Of a stretch of DNA of 64,000 nucleotides, positions 30,776 through 41,333 are shown one piece after another. The notes below the pieces were generated by a model, which was given only the letters and a program-made list of their open reading frames with translations, had not been told where the DNA came from and ran no database searches. The stretch lies in the NCBI GenBank assembly GCA_036559195.1, contig DATBTN010000057.1:62001-126000 (forward strand), read 5' to 3'. The translations under genes and the position numbers were made by a program. The DNA is from Candidatus Baltobacteraceae bacterium (lineage in GTDB: Bacteria > Vulcanimicrobiota > Vulcanimicrobiia > Vulcanimicrobiales > Vulcanimicrobiaceae). Every line of letters begins with the position of its first letter. Within the stretch, counting starts at the first letter, position 1.

Positions 30776-31702
30776 ATGAGTGACCAACGGATCGATCTGC
30801 GCCCGTTTCCGATTTGGGACCGCAGCGTCGCGATGTACGATGCGTTCGACGCTCTCGCCGAAGGGCAGATGCTCACGTTCGTTACCAACAACGATCCGCG
30901 CGCGTTGATGACGCGCATCGACCAGATGCGACCCAAGCAAGCTCGCTGGCACTATCGCCGGGTCGGCGAACGCGAATGGCACTTCACGCTGACGCGCCTC
31001 GAAGCGGATCTCGCCGAGACCGCAATGCAATCGCTCTTGCGCCGCTCGTTTGTTTTTTCGATGCTGGACGATCGATCGAGGAACGTGCTCGCGGCCGCCG
31101 CGATCGAGCGCACCGCGCGTAAAAACGACGTCGTCGCCGGCGAGGATACCGATTTTCCGGCGATCGGTATCGTACGCGAAGGCGTGCTCGCACTTACCTC
31201 GGGCAGCGGCGGGCGCGAACGCCTGCTGCACGAAATTTTTCCATACGAGGCGTTCGGGGAAGCGCTCTTTTTCGATGAAGGCCACACCACCGGCCGTATC
31301 GTCGCGCTCTCGAAGATCGCGCGTTACGTGCTCGTTCCGCGGGCCGTCGTGCGAGAGATCGCGCGCCAGGAACCGGCGTTACTCCTCGCCATCGGCGAGT
31401 GCTGCGCTCAACGGCTTCGGATGCTGGCCGAAGATTTGGGCGCGCAGTCGGCACAGCCGATCGTGGTGCGCGTCGCCGCGTCGCTGCTCTCGTATGCCGT
31501 TGCGGAACGAGGGCTCGTACCTTCGCTCGCTCCGCTCGCGCAGATGACGCAAGCGCAATTGGCGGCTTCGGCCGGCACCGTCAAAGAAGTCGCCGCCCGA
31601 GCGATCGCCGAACTCGAAGCGCGGGGCGCGCTCAGACGCGAACGCGGACACATCCGCTATTTGGATCGCTCGAAACTCTTGGAGATCGTGAACGACCCGT
31701 GA
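30776..31702 (+). CDS. DUF2249-Crp/Fnr fusion transcription regulator
   Basis: A 308-residue protein from the ATG at 30776. Residues 1-75 match a DUF2249 domain (IDLRPFPIWDRSVAMYDAFDALAEGQMLTFVTNNDPRALM...WHYRRVGEREWHFTLTR), found in proteins of nitrogen-oxide and respiratory metabolism. Residues ~85-200 form a Crp-type effector domain (VVAGEDTDFPAIGIVREGVLAL, YEAFGEALFFDEGHTTGRIVAL), and the rest a winged HTH of the Crp family (LAQMTQAQLAASAGTVKEVAARAIAELEARGAL). There is no FNR-like Cys cluster. It could sense a redox or NO-linked signal through the extra domain; target genes are unknown, but a cytochrome c gene lies just upstream. Confidence 0.85.
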   Translation: MSDQRIDLRPFPIWDRSVAMYDAFDALAEGQMLTFVTNNDPRALMTRIDQMRPKQARWHYRRVGEREWHFTLTRLEADLAETAMQSLLRRSFVFSMLDDRSRNVLAAAAIERTARKNDVVAGEDTDFPAIGIVREGVLALTSGSGGRERLLHEIFPYEAFGEALFFDEGHTTGRIVALSKIARYVLVPRAVVREIARQEPALLLAIGECCAQRLRMLAEDLGAQSAQPIVVRVAASLLSYAVAERGLVPSLAPLAQMTQAQLAASAGTVKEVAARAIAELEARGALRRERGHIRYLDRSKLLEIVNDP

Positions 31703-31715
31703 TCGCCCGCGAGCG

Positions 31716-32060
31716 ATGAGTTTTATTTTGAAGTGGCTGCGAATCGAGAAACCGTCGGGCGCGTCGCTGCGCCCGTCGCGCGTCGTCGAGGTTCCGCGCG
31801 CTTACGACGCGGCCTTCGATCGATGCGTCGATGGGATCGAACGCGTGTTGGGCGGCGTCGTTCGCGAAAGCGATCGAGCGGCCGGCACGGTGGAGGCGAC
31901 GTTCGGGCTGACGTTTTCAGAGCGCCTCACCTGTTCGCTCGATCCCCTCGATGCCCAACGCACGCGCGCTCGCATCGAGAGTCGCCGCGGAGCGCAGCCG
32001 CAGGCTCGCGTGCGATCCGATTACGTCGATCGGCTCGCCGAGTATCTGACGAACGATTAA
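31716..32060 (+). CDS. Hypothetical 114-residue protein
   Basis: A soluble basic protein (MSFILKWLRIEKPSGASLRPSRVVEVPRAYDAAFDRCVDGIERVLGGVV...) starting 14 nt after the Crp-type gene. The central part (AGTVEATFGLTFSERLTCSLDPLDAQRTRARIESRR) is beta-rich, and the end YVDRLAEYLTND helical. The layout resembles small DUF1499-like or SRPBCC-like domains, but I see no diagnostic motif. Its stop overlaps that of the convergent serS by 4 nt. Confidence 0.5.
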   Translation: MSFILKWLRIEKPSGASLRPSRVVEVPRAYDAAFDRCVDGIERVLGGVVRESDRAAGTVEATFGLTFSERLTCSLDPLDAQRTRARIESRRGAQPQARVRSDYVDRLAEYLTND

Positions 32061-33340
32061 CGCAGCGTGTCGGTCTCGAGGTATTTTTGGAGCGCGGAGG
32101 GCACGCGGACGCTCCCGTCGGCTTGCTGATAGTTTTCGAGTACCGCAAGTAACGTGCGTCCGATGGCAAGGCCGGATCCGTTAAGCGTGTGGAGAAGCTC
32201 CGGTTTACTCTTCGCATCGCGTCGAAATCGGATCGCGCCGCGCCGCGCCTGGAAATCCGTGCAGTTGGAGCACGAACTGATCTCGCGATAGGTTCGAGCG
32301 CTTGGGAGCCAGACTTCAAGATCGTAGGTCTTGGCCGCGTTGAAACTAACGTCGGCGGAACAAAGCGAGAGCACGCGATACGGCAATTCGAGTTCGCGCA
32401 GCAAGGCTTCGGCATTGCGCGTGAGTTCTTCGAGGGCCTCAGCCGATCGTTCGGGCAGCGCGAGCCACACCAGTTCGACTTTTTCGAATTGATGTTGGCG
32501 CACGAGCCCGCGCGTGTCTTTGCCGGCGGCGCCCGCCTCCTTGCGAAAGCACGGCGTGTAGGCCGCATATTTTCGCGGCAGCGAATCGGCATTCAATATC
32601 TCGTCGCCGTGAAGGGCGGTGAGCGGAACCTCGGCCGTTGGAATGAGAAAGAGATCCGCGTCCTGATCCTGGAACATCGCGTCGGAAAACTTGGTGAGCT
32701 GCCCCGTCGACCACATCGTCGCGCGGGAAACCAAGAGCGGCGGAGCCACCTCCGTATAGCCCGCGGCGTGCGCCCGATCGAGGAAGAACTGCGCGATCGC
32801 GCGCGAGAGTCGCGCGCCGTTGCCCATAAGCACGGAGAAGCGGCTGCCGGAGAGTTTCGTCGCGCGTTCGAAATCGAGGATTCCGAGCGCTTCGCCGATC
32901 TCCCAGTGCGGTTTCGGGGTGAAGTCAAAGACGGCCGGCACGCCGACGCTTCGGACCACCGCGTTGTCGCGTTCGCTCGTGCCGTCGGGAACCGAATCGT
33001 CGAGCAGATTCGGCGACTCCGCGAGCAGCGCGCGCAACGGGGAATCCGGCGAGTCCGGCGCGAGCGCCCTCGCGCGAACGTCGGCGCTATCGATGCGCGC
33101 GGAAAGATCGTCGAGCTGGGGTCGAAGCTGTGCCGCGATCGCCGCCCGATCGGCGGCTTTGCCGATGGTGGAGGAAAGGCGATTTTTTTCGGCTTTTGCC
33201 GCCTCGACTTCGCTCAAGTTCGAGCGGTACTCCGCATCCAAGCGCAGAACTTCGTCAACGAACGACGGGTCGAGTCCGCGACGCTGCGCCGAGCGTTTTA
33301 CGCGTTCGGGGTCACGGCGAACGACGACAATATCTAACAT
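32057..33340 (-). CDS. serS: Serine-tRNA ligase
   Basis: Class II aminoacyl-tRNA synthetase that charges tRNA-Ser. The N-terminal coiled-coil arm (~25-105, VDEVLRLDAEYRSNLSEVEAAKAEKNRLSSTIGKA) that grips the long variable arm of tRNA-Ser is followed by the catalytic domain: motif 1 in SRAIAQFFLDRAHAAGYTEVAPP, motif 2 CFRKEAGAAGKDTRGLVRQHQFEKVEL, and motif 3 NGSGLAIGRTLLAVLENYQ. At 427 residues it is full length. It shares an ~17-bp divergent gap with moeA. Confidence 0.97.
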   Translation of the reverse strand: MLDIVVVRRDPERVKRSAQRRGLDPSFVDEVLRLDAEYRSNLSEVEAAKAEKNRLSSTIGKAADRAAIAAQLRPQLDDLSARIDSADVRARALAPDSPDSPLRALLAESPNLLDDSVPDGTSERDNAVVRSVGVPAVFDFTPKPHWEIGEALGILDFERATKLSGSRFSVLMGNGARLSRAIAQFFLDRAHAAGYTEVAPPLLVSRATMWSTGQLTKFSDAMFQDQDADLFLIPTAEVPLTALHGDEILNADSLPRKYAAYTPCFRKEAGAAGKDTRGLVRQHQFEKVELVWLALPERSAEALEELTRNAEALLRELELPYRVLSLCSADVSFNAAKTYDLEVWLPSARTYREISSCSNCTDFQARRGAIRFRRDAKSKPELLHTLNGSGLAIGRTLLAVLENYQQADGSVRVPSALQKYLETDTLR

Positions 33341-33357
33341 TGGAGAAGCGCCGCATT

Positions 33358-34611
33358 ATGCGAGGTACAAACGCACTCCTACCCGGAGGCGGATTCGACG
33401 TCGATCGTTTACTCGCGCCGGAGCAGGCGTTAGTCGCGTATTTCGCTCGCGCGAAGCTCGCCGCGCCGCGCCGCGAACGCGTGCCCTTGGCCGACGCGCG
33501 CGGACGCGTGCTGGCCGAGCGCATCGTTGCCGACCGGGATTATCCGATCGCCGGGCGCTCGTCGATGGATGGGTTTGCGATCGCCTCGGCGCGCGCACCG
33601 GGAACGTTTACGATAGCCGGCGAGATCCGCATGGGCGGCACCTGGCCGGCGCGTCTGCACGCCGAAAGCGCGCTGCGCATCCCAACCGGCGGGATCCTCC
33701 CCGCCGGCGCCGATGCGGTCGTGCCGATCGAGGACGCGCGCGTCGAAGGCGATCGGGTCTCGATCGACGGGCGGATTCGCAGCGGCGATTGCGTCGTTCC
33801 GGCCGGCGCCGACATGCGTGCGGGCGAGACGCAGCTGGAACCGGGGCGCATCATTGCGGCCGCGGAGCTAGGCGTGCTGGCGACGCTCGGGGTGGTCGAC
33901 GTGCCGGTCTTCCGCCGGCCGGTCTTTGCCGTGCTCTCCAGCGGCGACGAACTGATCGAGCCGCACCGTCAACCGGAAGCCGGCCAGGTGCGGGATTCCA
34001 ATCGATGGGCGATTGGGGCGGCCCTCGAACTGCTCGGGGCACGCGTGCTCCATCTTCCGATCGTCCCAGACGATCGCGAGGCCTACGAAATGGCCCTGCG
34101 CGAGGGGCTCGAGCGGGCCGACGGCGTCGTGCTGACCGGAGGGTCGTCGGTCGGCGCGCGCGATCTCACGCCGGCGACGATCGACGCCCTCGGCGATCCG
34201 GGGGTCATCGTTCACGGGCTGCGCGTGAAGCCCGGCAAACCCACGGTTCTCGGGGCGGTCAACGGCAAGCCGATCATTGGTTTGCCCGGTAACCCGGTCT
34301 CGGCGTTGACGATCCTGACCGCCGTCGCGGCCCCGATCGTCGGCGCACTCGTTGGGGCGCTGCCTCCGCCCGCGACGGTCTACGGGGTGCTGGCCGCGCC
34401 CTTCGAGAAGCGGCCGGGCTGGACGTGGTTCGTGCCGGTCACCATCGACGACCGGGCGGATCCGCCGCTGATCCGGGCGACCGCCGTCGCTTCGGGTTCG
34501 GTCAGCCTGCTCGCGCGCGCCGATGGCTTTAGCGTCTTCGACGAAGCGGTATCATCCCTACCCGCCGGCGCCCCGATACGCGCCACGCGGTTTTCAGCCG
34601 GAGGAACGTAA
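33358..34611 (+). CDS. moeA: Molybdopterin molybdenumtransferase MoeA
   Basis: A 417-residue enzyme that inserts molybdate into adenylated molybdopterin to give Mo cofactor. Markers: PLADARGRVLAERIVADRDYPIAGRSSMDGFAI, IPTGGILPAGADAVVPIED, the MPT-binding domain DGVVLTGGSSVGARDLTP, and GLPGNPVSALTILTAVAAPIV. The start is the ATG at 33358; the longer frame is a shadow inside serS. One-base overlap (TAATG) with the next gene. No other moa/mob genes are nearby. Confidence 0.94.
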   Translation: MRGTNALLPGGGFDVDRLLAPEQALVAYFARAKLAAPRRERVPLADARGRVLAERIVADRDYPIAGRSSMDGFAIASARAPGTFTIAGEIRMGGTWPARLHAESALRIPTGGILPAGADAVVPIEDARVEGDRVSIDGRIRSGDCVVPAGADMRAGETQLEPGRIIAAAELGVLATLGVVDVPVFRRPVFAVLSSGDELIEPHRQPEAGQVRDSNRWAIGAALELLGARVLHLPIVPDDREAYEMALREGLERADGVVLTGGSSVGARDLTPATIDALGDPGVIVHGLRVKPGKPTVLGAVNGKPIIGLPGNPVSALTILTAVAAPIVGALVGALPPPATVYGVLAAPFEKRPGWTWFVPVTIDDRADPPLIRATAVASGSVSLLARADGFSVFDEAVSSLPAGAPIRATRFSAGGT

Positions 34612-35147
34612 TGTTGCGGATCGTCCGCCTCGCCCCAATCGCAGTTCTCGCACTCTTGTGCGCGTGTTCGGCCGCCCAGCAGCGGCAGGCGCAGGGCACG
34701 GCCCAAGATGCCCTCATCGCCACGGGGGTTAGCTCGAAACTCACCTCGATCGATCTGGACGCCTCGACAAACGTGCACGTCGCGGTTCGAAACGGGGCCG
34801 TGACGCTGAGCGGTCAGGCTCGCTCTGTTTCCGAGCGCAACCAGTACGCCGGTGCCGCTCGCGGAATAGACGGCGTGAGCTCGGTTACCAACGACCTGAC
34901 GGTCGATCCGCACCTCCACGGCGCCCAGGAATCGGTCGACGATGCCGCGCTCGCGGCGAAAGTGACCGGAGCCTTGGCCGCGCAAACCGGGGTCAACGCC
35001 TTCCACGTCAAACCTAGCGTTCGCGGCGGTGTCGTCACGTTGAACGGCACCGTCGATTCGTCGTCCGTCAAAGCGACGATGCTTGCGGCGGTGCGCAAAC
35101 TGAACGGGGTGAAACGAGTCGTGGATAATATCGAGGTCAAACCGTAG
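34611..35147 (+). CDS. Lipoprotein with two BON domains
   Basis: A 178-residue protein with a lipoprotein signal (MLRIVRLAPIAVLALLCACS; lipobox LCAC) and two BON repeats: DALIATGVSSKLTSIDLDASTNVHVAVRNGAVTLSGQARS and DDAALAAKVTGALAAQTGVNAFHVKPSVRGGVVTLNGTVDS. BON proteins such as OsmY and DolP bind phospholipid and protect the envelope. It would be anchored in the inner leaflet of the outer membrane or the outer face of the inner membrane. The stop overlaps the start of the following GTG. Confidence 0.85.
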   Translation: MLRIVRLAPIAVLALLCACSAAQQRQAQGTAQDALIATGVSSKLTSIDLDASTNVHVAVRNGAVTLSGQARSVSERNQYAGAARGIDGVSSVTNDLTVDPHLHGAQESVDDAALAAKVTGALAAQTGVNAFHVKPSVRGGVVTLNGTVDSSSVKATMLAAVRKLNGVKRVVDNIEVKP

Positions 35148-36280
35148 TGTCCGTTTCCGCCAAGCCGCCGGCGAACGACGAGGAGTTTCTCGCCGCGCCG
35201 CACATCGAAGCGATTCCGCTTACGACGCCCTTCGTTGGCCCCGAGCAGTTGATGCGCGAAGGCGGCCACGGCGCGCTCTTGCGCTTGGGTGCCAACGAAA
35301 GCGCGTTCGGACCGTCGCCTCGCGCCGTGGCCGCGATGACCGCGGAGTTGCCGCGTCTGTGCTGGTATGGCGACCCGGAATCGTACGACTTGCGCGCGGC
35401 TTTGGCGGTCAAGCACGGGTGCGCGATCGAGAACGTCAGCGTCGGTTCGGGCATCGACGACATCATGGGCTTAGCGGTGCGCGCGTTTCTGGCCCCGGGC
35501 GCGCTCGCGCTGACGACCCGCGGAACCTATCCCACCTTCAACTACCACGTGACCGGTTTCGGCGGCACCCTCGCTACCGTCGACTACGCTGCCGACGGCC
35601 GCGTCGACGTCGATGCGCTGATCGCGACGGCCCGCGCTCGCAAACCGGCGATCGTCTACCTCGCGAATCCGGATAATCCGAGCGGCACGCTGCTTCCGCC
35701 GGCGGACGTGCTGCGGCTCTTCGAAGGTCTTCCGCGCGAGTCGCTGTTGTTCTTGGACGAGGCGTATGCGGATTTCGTGGATGACGACGAGCTGCTGCCG
35801 AATTTTACGCACGCCCGGATTCTGCGGGCGCGCACGTTTTCAAAGGCCTACGGCATGGCCGGCGCGCGCATCGGGTATGCGCTCGCGAACGCGCGCAACG
35901 TGCGAACGTTTCAAAAGATCCGCCTTCATTACGGCGTCAATCGTAACGCGCAAATCGGCGCGCTCGCCTCGCTCGCCGACGAATCGTTTCGGATGCGCGT
36001 CGTAACCGACGTTGCCGCCGGGCGGGCGGATTACTACGCCATCGCACGATCGCTCGGCCGCCCCTACCTCGAATCGCGCGCGAATTTCGTCTGCATCGAC
36101 TTCGAGGACAACGCGCGCGCGACGACGGTGATGAACGAGTTGATAAAACGCGGCGTCTTCATCCGTAAGCCCGGGGCCGCTCCGCTCGATCGATTCGTAC
36201 GAGTCAGCGTTGGAACCCCGGACGAACGCCGGGAGTTCGCCACGCGTCTGCGGGCGACGCTCGCGGAGATCGATTCGTGA
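35147..36280 (+). CDS. PLP-dependent aminotransferase (HisC-like)
   Basis: A 377-residue class I/II aminotransferase in the histidinol-phosphate subfamily: LRLGANESAFGPSPRAVAAM, YLANPDNPSGTLLPP, LLFLDEAYADFVDDD, and the PLP lysine in RTFSKAYGMAGARIGYAL, with the Arg of FVRVSVGTPDERREF near the end. No other his genes are present, so the substrate could also be an aromatic keto acid or cobalamin/arginine-type compound. I leave the gene symbol empty. GTG start overlapping the upstream TAG; 4-nt overlap with the phosphoesterase. Confidence 0.88.
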   Translation: MSVSAKPPANDEEFLAAPHIEAIPLTTPFVGPEQLMREGGHGALLRLGANESAFGPSPRAVAAMTAELPRLCWYGDPESYDLRAALAVKHGCAIENVSVGSGIDDIMGLAVRAFLAPGALALTTRGTYPTFNYHVTGFGGTLATVDYAADGRVDVDALIATARARKPAIVYLANPDNPSGTLLPPADVLRLFEGLPRESLLFLDEAYADFVDDDELLPNFTHARILRARTFSKAYGMAGARIGYALANARNVRTFQKIRLHYGVNRNAQIGALASLADESFRMRVVTDVAAGRADYYAIARSLGRPYLESRANFVCIDFEDNARATTVMNELIKRGVFIRKPGAAPLDRFVRVSVGTPDERREFATRLRATLAEIDS

Positions 36281-37002
36281 AGTACGCGATCTTCTCCGAC
36301 ATTCACGGGAATCTCGAATCGCTGCGAGCGGCGTTCGCCCTTGTCGAAGAGGGCGATCGGATACTCTGTTTGGGCGATACGGTCGGGTACGGCCCGAACC
36401 CGAACGAATGTGTCGAGCTGATCCGCGAGCGCGCGAGTCTGACCATCCTCGGCAACCACGACGTCGCGGCGATCGATAACTTCGGCGTCGAATACTTCAA
36501 CGATGCGGCCAAAGCGGCGATCCATTGGACGCAGGGCGTCATCGACAAAGCGAATATCGAATGGCTCAACGGCTTGGGGTACGAGATCCGTCAGCCGGAA
36601 TTTTTGCTGGTGCACGGCGCACCGGTCAACTATTTCGAGTACATTCTCGATAAACGTACGGCGGCCAAAGCGTTCGAGCGGACCGACGCGCCGATCGTGT
36701 TCGTCGGTCACACGCATATCGCCGAGTATTATTGTCTCGAACCCGACGGGAGCATTTCGCACGCGCACATGCAGCACGGCGGCGAACTGCAGCTCGAAGC
36801 GGACAAGCGTTACATCATCGACGTTGGAAGTATCGGGCAGCCGCGCGATCTCAATCCTCAAGCCAGCTTCGTGCGTTACGATTCCGATGCCAGGATCGCG
36901 CGCTGGATCCGGTACGATTATTCGATCGAGGCCGTTCAAGCGAAGATGCGCGAAGTCGAATTACCCCCGGCGCTCGCTCGACGATTAGAGATCGGCCGTT
37001 GA
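36277..37002 (+). CDS. Calcineurin-like metallophosphoesterase (YfcE/MJ0936-like)
   Basis: A 241-residue cytoplasmic phosphoesterase with the full set of metal ligands: SDIHGN (Asp8, His10), GDTVGYGPNP, GNHDVAAID, and GHTHIAEY. These enzymes hydrolyse phosphodiesters or phosphomonoesters with two Mn or Fe ions; the physiological substrate is not predictable. In one run with the aminotransferase and a thioesterase (start and stop codons overlap or adjoin). Confidence 0.9.
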   Translation: MKYAIFSDIHGNLESLRAAFALVEEGDRILCLGDTVGYGPNPNECVELIRERASLTILGNHDVAAIDNFGVEYFNDAAKAAIHWTQGVIDKANIEWLNGLGYEIRQPEFLLVHGAPVNYFEYILDKRTAAKAFERTDAPIVFVGHTHIAEYYCLEPDGSISHAHMQHGGELQLEADKRYIIDVGSIGQPRDLNPQASFVRYDSDARIARWIRYDYSIEAVQAKMREVELPPALARRLEIGR

Positions 37003-37439
37003 TGCCGCTCGATGACGGACATTGTTTCGCCTGCGGCCCCGACAATCCGATCGGCCTGCACCTGCGGTTCGAGCCCGACGCTGATGCGGGCGTGCGCGCG
37101 CGGATCTCGCTCGGCCCGGATTTTCAAGGCTGGAAAGGGATCGCGCACGGGGGCATCGCGATGGCGCTGCTCGACGAAGCGATGGCGCACGCCGCCGGGG
37201 CCGCCGGTCATCGGGGGGTGACCGCCAGCATGAACGCGCGGTTTCGCAAACCGATCCCGGTGGGTGAACCGCTCGAAATCACGGGCGGGGTCGTGTGGAC
37301 GCGCCGAAACGTCCTCGGCCTGGTCGCTCGCGTACGCGATTCGCGCGGGACGCTCTTGGTCGAAGGCGAGGGCAGCTTCGTTTCGATGGGTCCGATCGAA
37401 GCGATTGCCGATCGCCGTAATCCTGCGGCAAACTCCTAA
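37002..37439 (+). CDS. PaaI-type hotdog thioesterase
   Basis: A 145-residue hotdog-fold acyl-CoA thioesterase. The N-terminus DGHCFACGPDNPIGLHLRF is typical of this PaaI subgroup, followed by the helix motif KGIAHGGIAMALLDEAMAHAA and the strand TASMNARFRKPIPVGEPLEI. It may hydrolyse aryl- or acyl-CoA thioesters. Starts at the ATG at 37002, which overlaps the preceding stop; the longer frame is shadow. Confidence 0.88.
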   Translation: MPLDDGHCFACGPDNPIGLHLRFEPDADAGVRARISLGPDFQGWKGIAHGGIAMALLDEAMAHAAGAAGHRGVTASMNARFRKPIPVGEPLEITGGVVWTRRNVLGLVARVRDSRGTLLVEGEGSFVSMGPIEAIADRRNPAANS

Positions 37440-37445
37440 GAGCAC

Positions 37446-37934
37446 ATGGCCAAATCAAAGCAGCTGCGCGTCGCCGAGAAGGCGGCCTCGAAGAACACGT
37501 CGCCGACGATCGACAATCGGCGAGCCCGGCACGAGTATTTCATCATGGAATCGATGGAAGCGGGGCTGGTCTTGAGCGGCACCGAGATCAAGTCGATTCG
37601 TCAGGGCGGCGTGAGTTTGAACGAGGCGTACGCGCGCTTGCGCGATGGCGAGTTGTGGCTGCTCGGCATGCACGTGCCGCCATATAAAGAAGGCAGCTTC
37701 TCAAATCACGAACCGAACCGGCCGCGCAAGCTGCTGCTGCACAAAGAGCAGATCGAACGGCTCGGCCAGCGCGCCGCCGAGAAAGGCTTGACGCTCGTCG
37801 CGCTGCGCCTCTATTTTACGCGTGGAAAAGTAAAGGTGGAGATCGGTTTGGCGCGCGGTAAGAAACTCTGGGACAAACGCGAGTCCTCGGCCAAACGGGA
37901 CGTCGAACGCGAGATCGCGCGCCACACGCGATGA
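37446..37934 (+). CDS. smpB: SsrA-binding protein SmpB
   Basis: A 162-residue partner of tmRNA that rescues stalled ribosomes. Conserved segments: NRRARHEYFIMESMEAGLVLSGTEIKSIRQGGVSLNEAYA, PYKEGSFSNHEPNRPRKLLLHKEQI, and the basic tail GLARGKKLWDKRESSAKRDVEREIAR that inserts in the empty A site. No tmRNA gene was seen nearby. Overlaps tilS by 4 nt. Confidence 0.97.
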   Translation: MAKSKQLRVAEKAASKNTSPTIDNRRARHEYFIMESMEAGLVLSGTEIKSIRQGGVSLNEAYARLRDGELWLLGMHVPPYKEGSFSNHEPNRPRKLLLHKEQIERLGQRAAEKGLTLVALRLYFTRGKVKVEIGLARGKKLWDKRESSAKRDVEREIARHTR

Positions 37935-38821
37935 GGGGCGCGCGGCCGGAGCGGGCGATTGCCCAGGCGATCGAGGGCGACGGGGTGATTCGTCCGGGAG
38001 AGTCCGTACTGATCGCCTGTAGTGGCGGCCCCGATTCGATCGCGCTCGCGGCAATTCTGGCCGGCATCGCCAAACCGATGGAGTTGCGGCTGGTCTTGGG
38101 GCACGTCAATCACGGGGTCCGCCGCTCGGCCTGGCAAGACGAAGCGGTGGTGCTGCGCGCGAGCGCCGCGCTCGGCTTACCCGTAAAGATCGTCGGGCTC
38201 GATCCGCCGGCGAGGGCCGACGAAGCGAGCTTGCGCCTAGCGCGGTACGCCGCGCTGAGCGCGATGGCGCGCGAAGCGGGCGCCGGCGCGGTCGCCACGG
38301 CGCACAATGCCGAGGATCAAACCGAGACGCTGCTGTTGGCGTTGTTTCGAGGAACGGGACCGCAGGGGCTCGCGGGGATGCCCGCTCGGCGGCGGCTCGC
38401 CGAAGGGGTCGATTTGGCGCGTCCCGTGCTGCGCTGGGAGCGGGCAGCGCTCTTAGGCTGCGTTCAGGCTGCGGGGCTACCCTACGCCTTGGACCCCACC
38501 AACGAGGACCCGGCCTATCGGCGCAACGCCGTTCGAGCGGCCCTCTCCGCGCTGCGGCCGCTCTTTCCAGGGCTCGATGCGGCGGTGGCGCGGGCGGCCA
38601 GCCTCGTCGGAGCGGAGCTCGGCGGCCACGAAGAAGCGGGCTTGCGCAAGCAGGTGCGCGAGACCCTGCGCGAGCAGGAAGCGCTGCGGGACGTGGATTT
38701 CGGACACGTCGAAGCGGCCGTCCGGGCGCTGCGAAGCGGCGGTTCCGGGCGTTTTCACATGAAGGACGGCATCGAACTGGCGATTGAGAAAGGCGCGTTG
38801 ACGGTACACCAAAAGAAGTGA
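37931..38821 (+). CDS. tilS: tRNA(Ile)-lysidine synthetase TilS
   Basis: A 296-residue N-type ATP pyrophosphatase that modifies C34 of tRNA-Ile(CAU) to lysidine. PP-loop ACSGGPDSIALAAILAG, the HVNHGVRRSAWQDEAVV segment, and GAVATAHNAEDQTETLLLALFRGTGPQGLAGM. It is at the short end of the family, lacking the extra C-terminal TilS domains. The trio tilS-hpt-ftsH is a widely conserved order. GTGA overlap with hpt. Confidence 0.94.
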   Translation: MRGARPERAIAQAIEGDGVIRPGESVLIACSGGPDSIALAAILAGIAKPMELRLVLGHVNHGVRRSAWQDEAVVLRASAALGLPVKIVGLDPPARADEASLRLARYAALSAMAREAGAGAVATAHNAEDQTETLLLALFRGTGPQGLAGMPARRRLAEGVDLARPVLRWERAALLGCVQAAGLPYALDPTNEDPAYRRNAVRAALSALRPLFPGLDAAVARAASLVGAELGGHEEAGLRKQVRETLREQEALRDVDFGHVEAAVRALRSGGSGRFHMKDGIELAIEKGALTVHQKK

Positions 38822-39419
38822 CGATTCAGAAAGACGACGCCTACGGCCAAGCCATCGAGCGCGTGCTCTTTAGCAAAACCGAGATCGCGGCGGCGATCGA
38901 TCGGCTCGCCGTTCGTATCGCCTCCGACTACTCCGGGCAACCGCTGCTGCTCCTGGGGGTGTTGAAGGGTGCGCTCTACGTCACGGTCGATCTCGCGCGA
39001 GCGATCTCGCGTCTGCCCGACGGGCCGAGCAGCATCGAGGTCGAGTATCTCGCCGTTTCCAGTTACGGCAACGCCGTCCGCTCGAGCGGCGAAGTCCGTT
39101 TGTTAAAGGATACCAACGAAAACATTACGGCCAAACACGTGCTCGTCGTTGAGGATATCGTCGATAACGGCCTCACGCTGCAGTATCTTCGGTCGTTAGT
39201 GGGTGGGCGCAATCCCGCCAGCCTCGCCGCCTGCGTGCTCTTCGACAAACCGTACCATCGGAGCGTTGACGTGCCGCTGGAGTACGTGGGTCTGGTCGCA
39301 CCCGACACCTTCGTCGTAGGGTACGGTTTGGATTACCAAGAAAAATATCGGAATCTGCCGTACCTCGCGCAGCTCCGTTCCTTCGTATTTTCAGAGGATA
39401 AGGTTGTTATAAAAACATC

Positions 39420-39423
<4 letters not shown>
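38818..39423 (+). CDS. hpt: Hypoxanthine phosphoribosyltransferase
   Basis: A 201-residue purine-salvage enzyme, GTG start. The PRPP-binding loop is VLVVEDIVDNGLTLQYL (with Asn in place of the more usual Thr), with LLGVLKGALYVTVDLARAI, VEYLAVSSYGN and VGYGLDYQEKYRNLPYLA, the typical HPRT C-terminal. Converts hypoxanthine and guanine to IMP and GMP. Its GTG overlaps the tilS stop and its stop overlaps the ftsH GTG. Confidence 0.95.
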
Positions 39424-41329
<1,906 letters not shown>

Positions 41330-41333
<4 letters not shown>

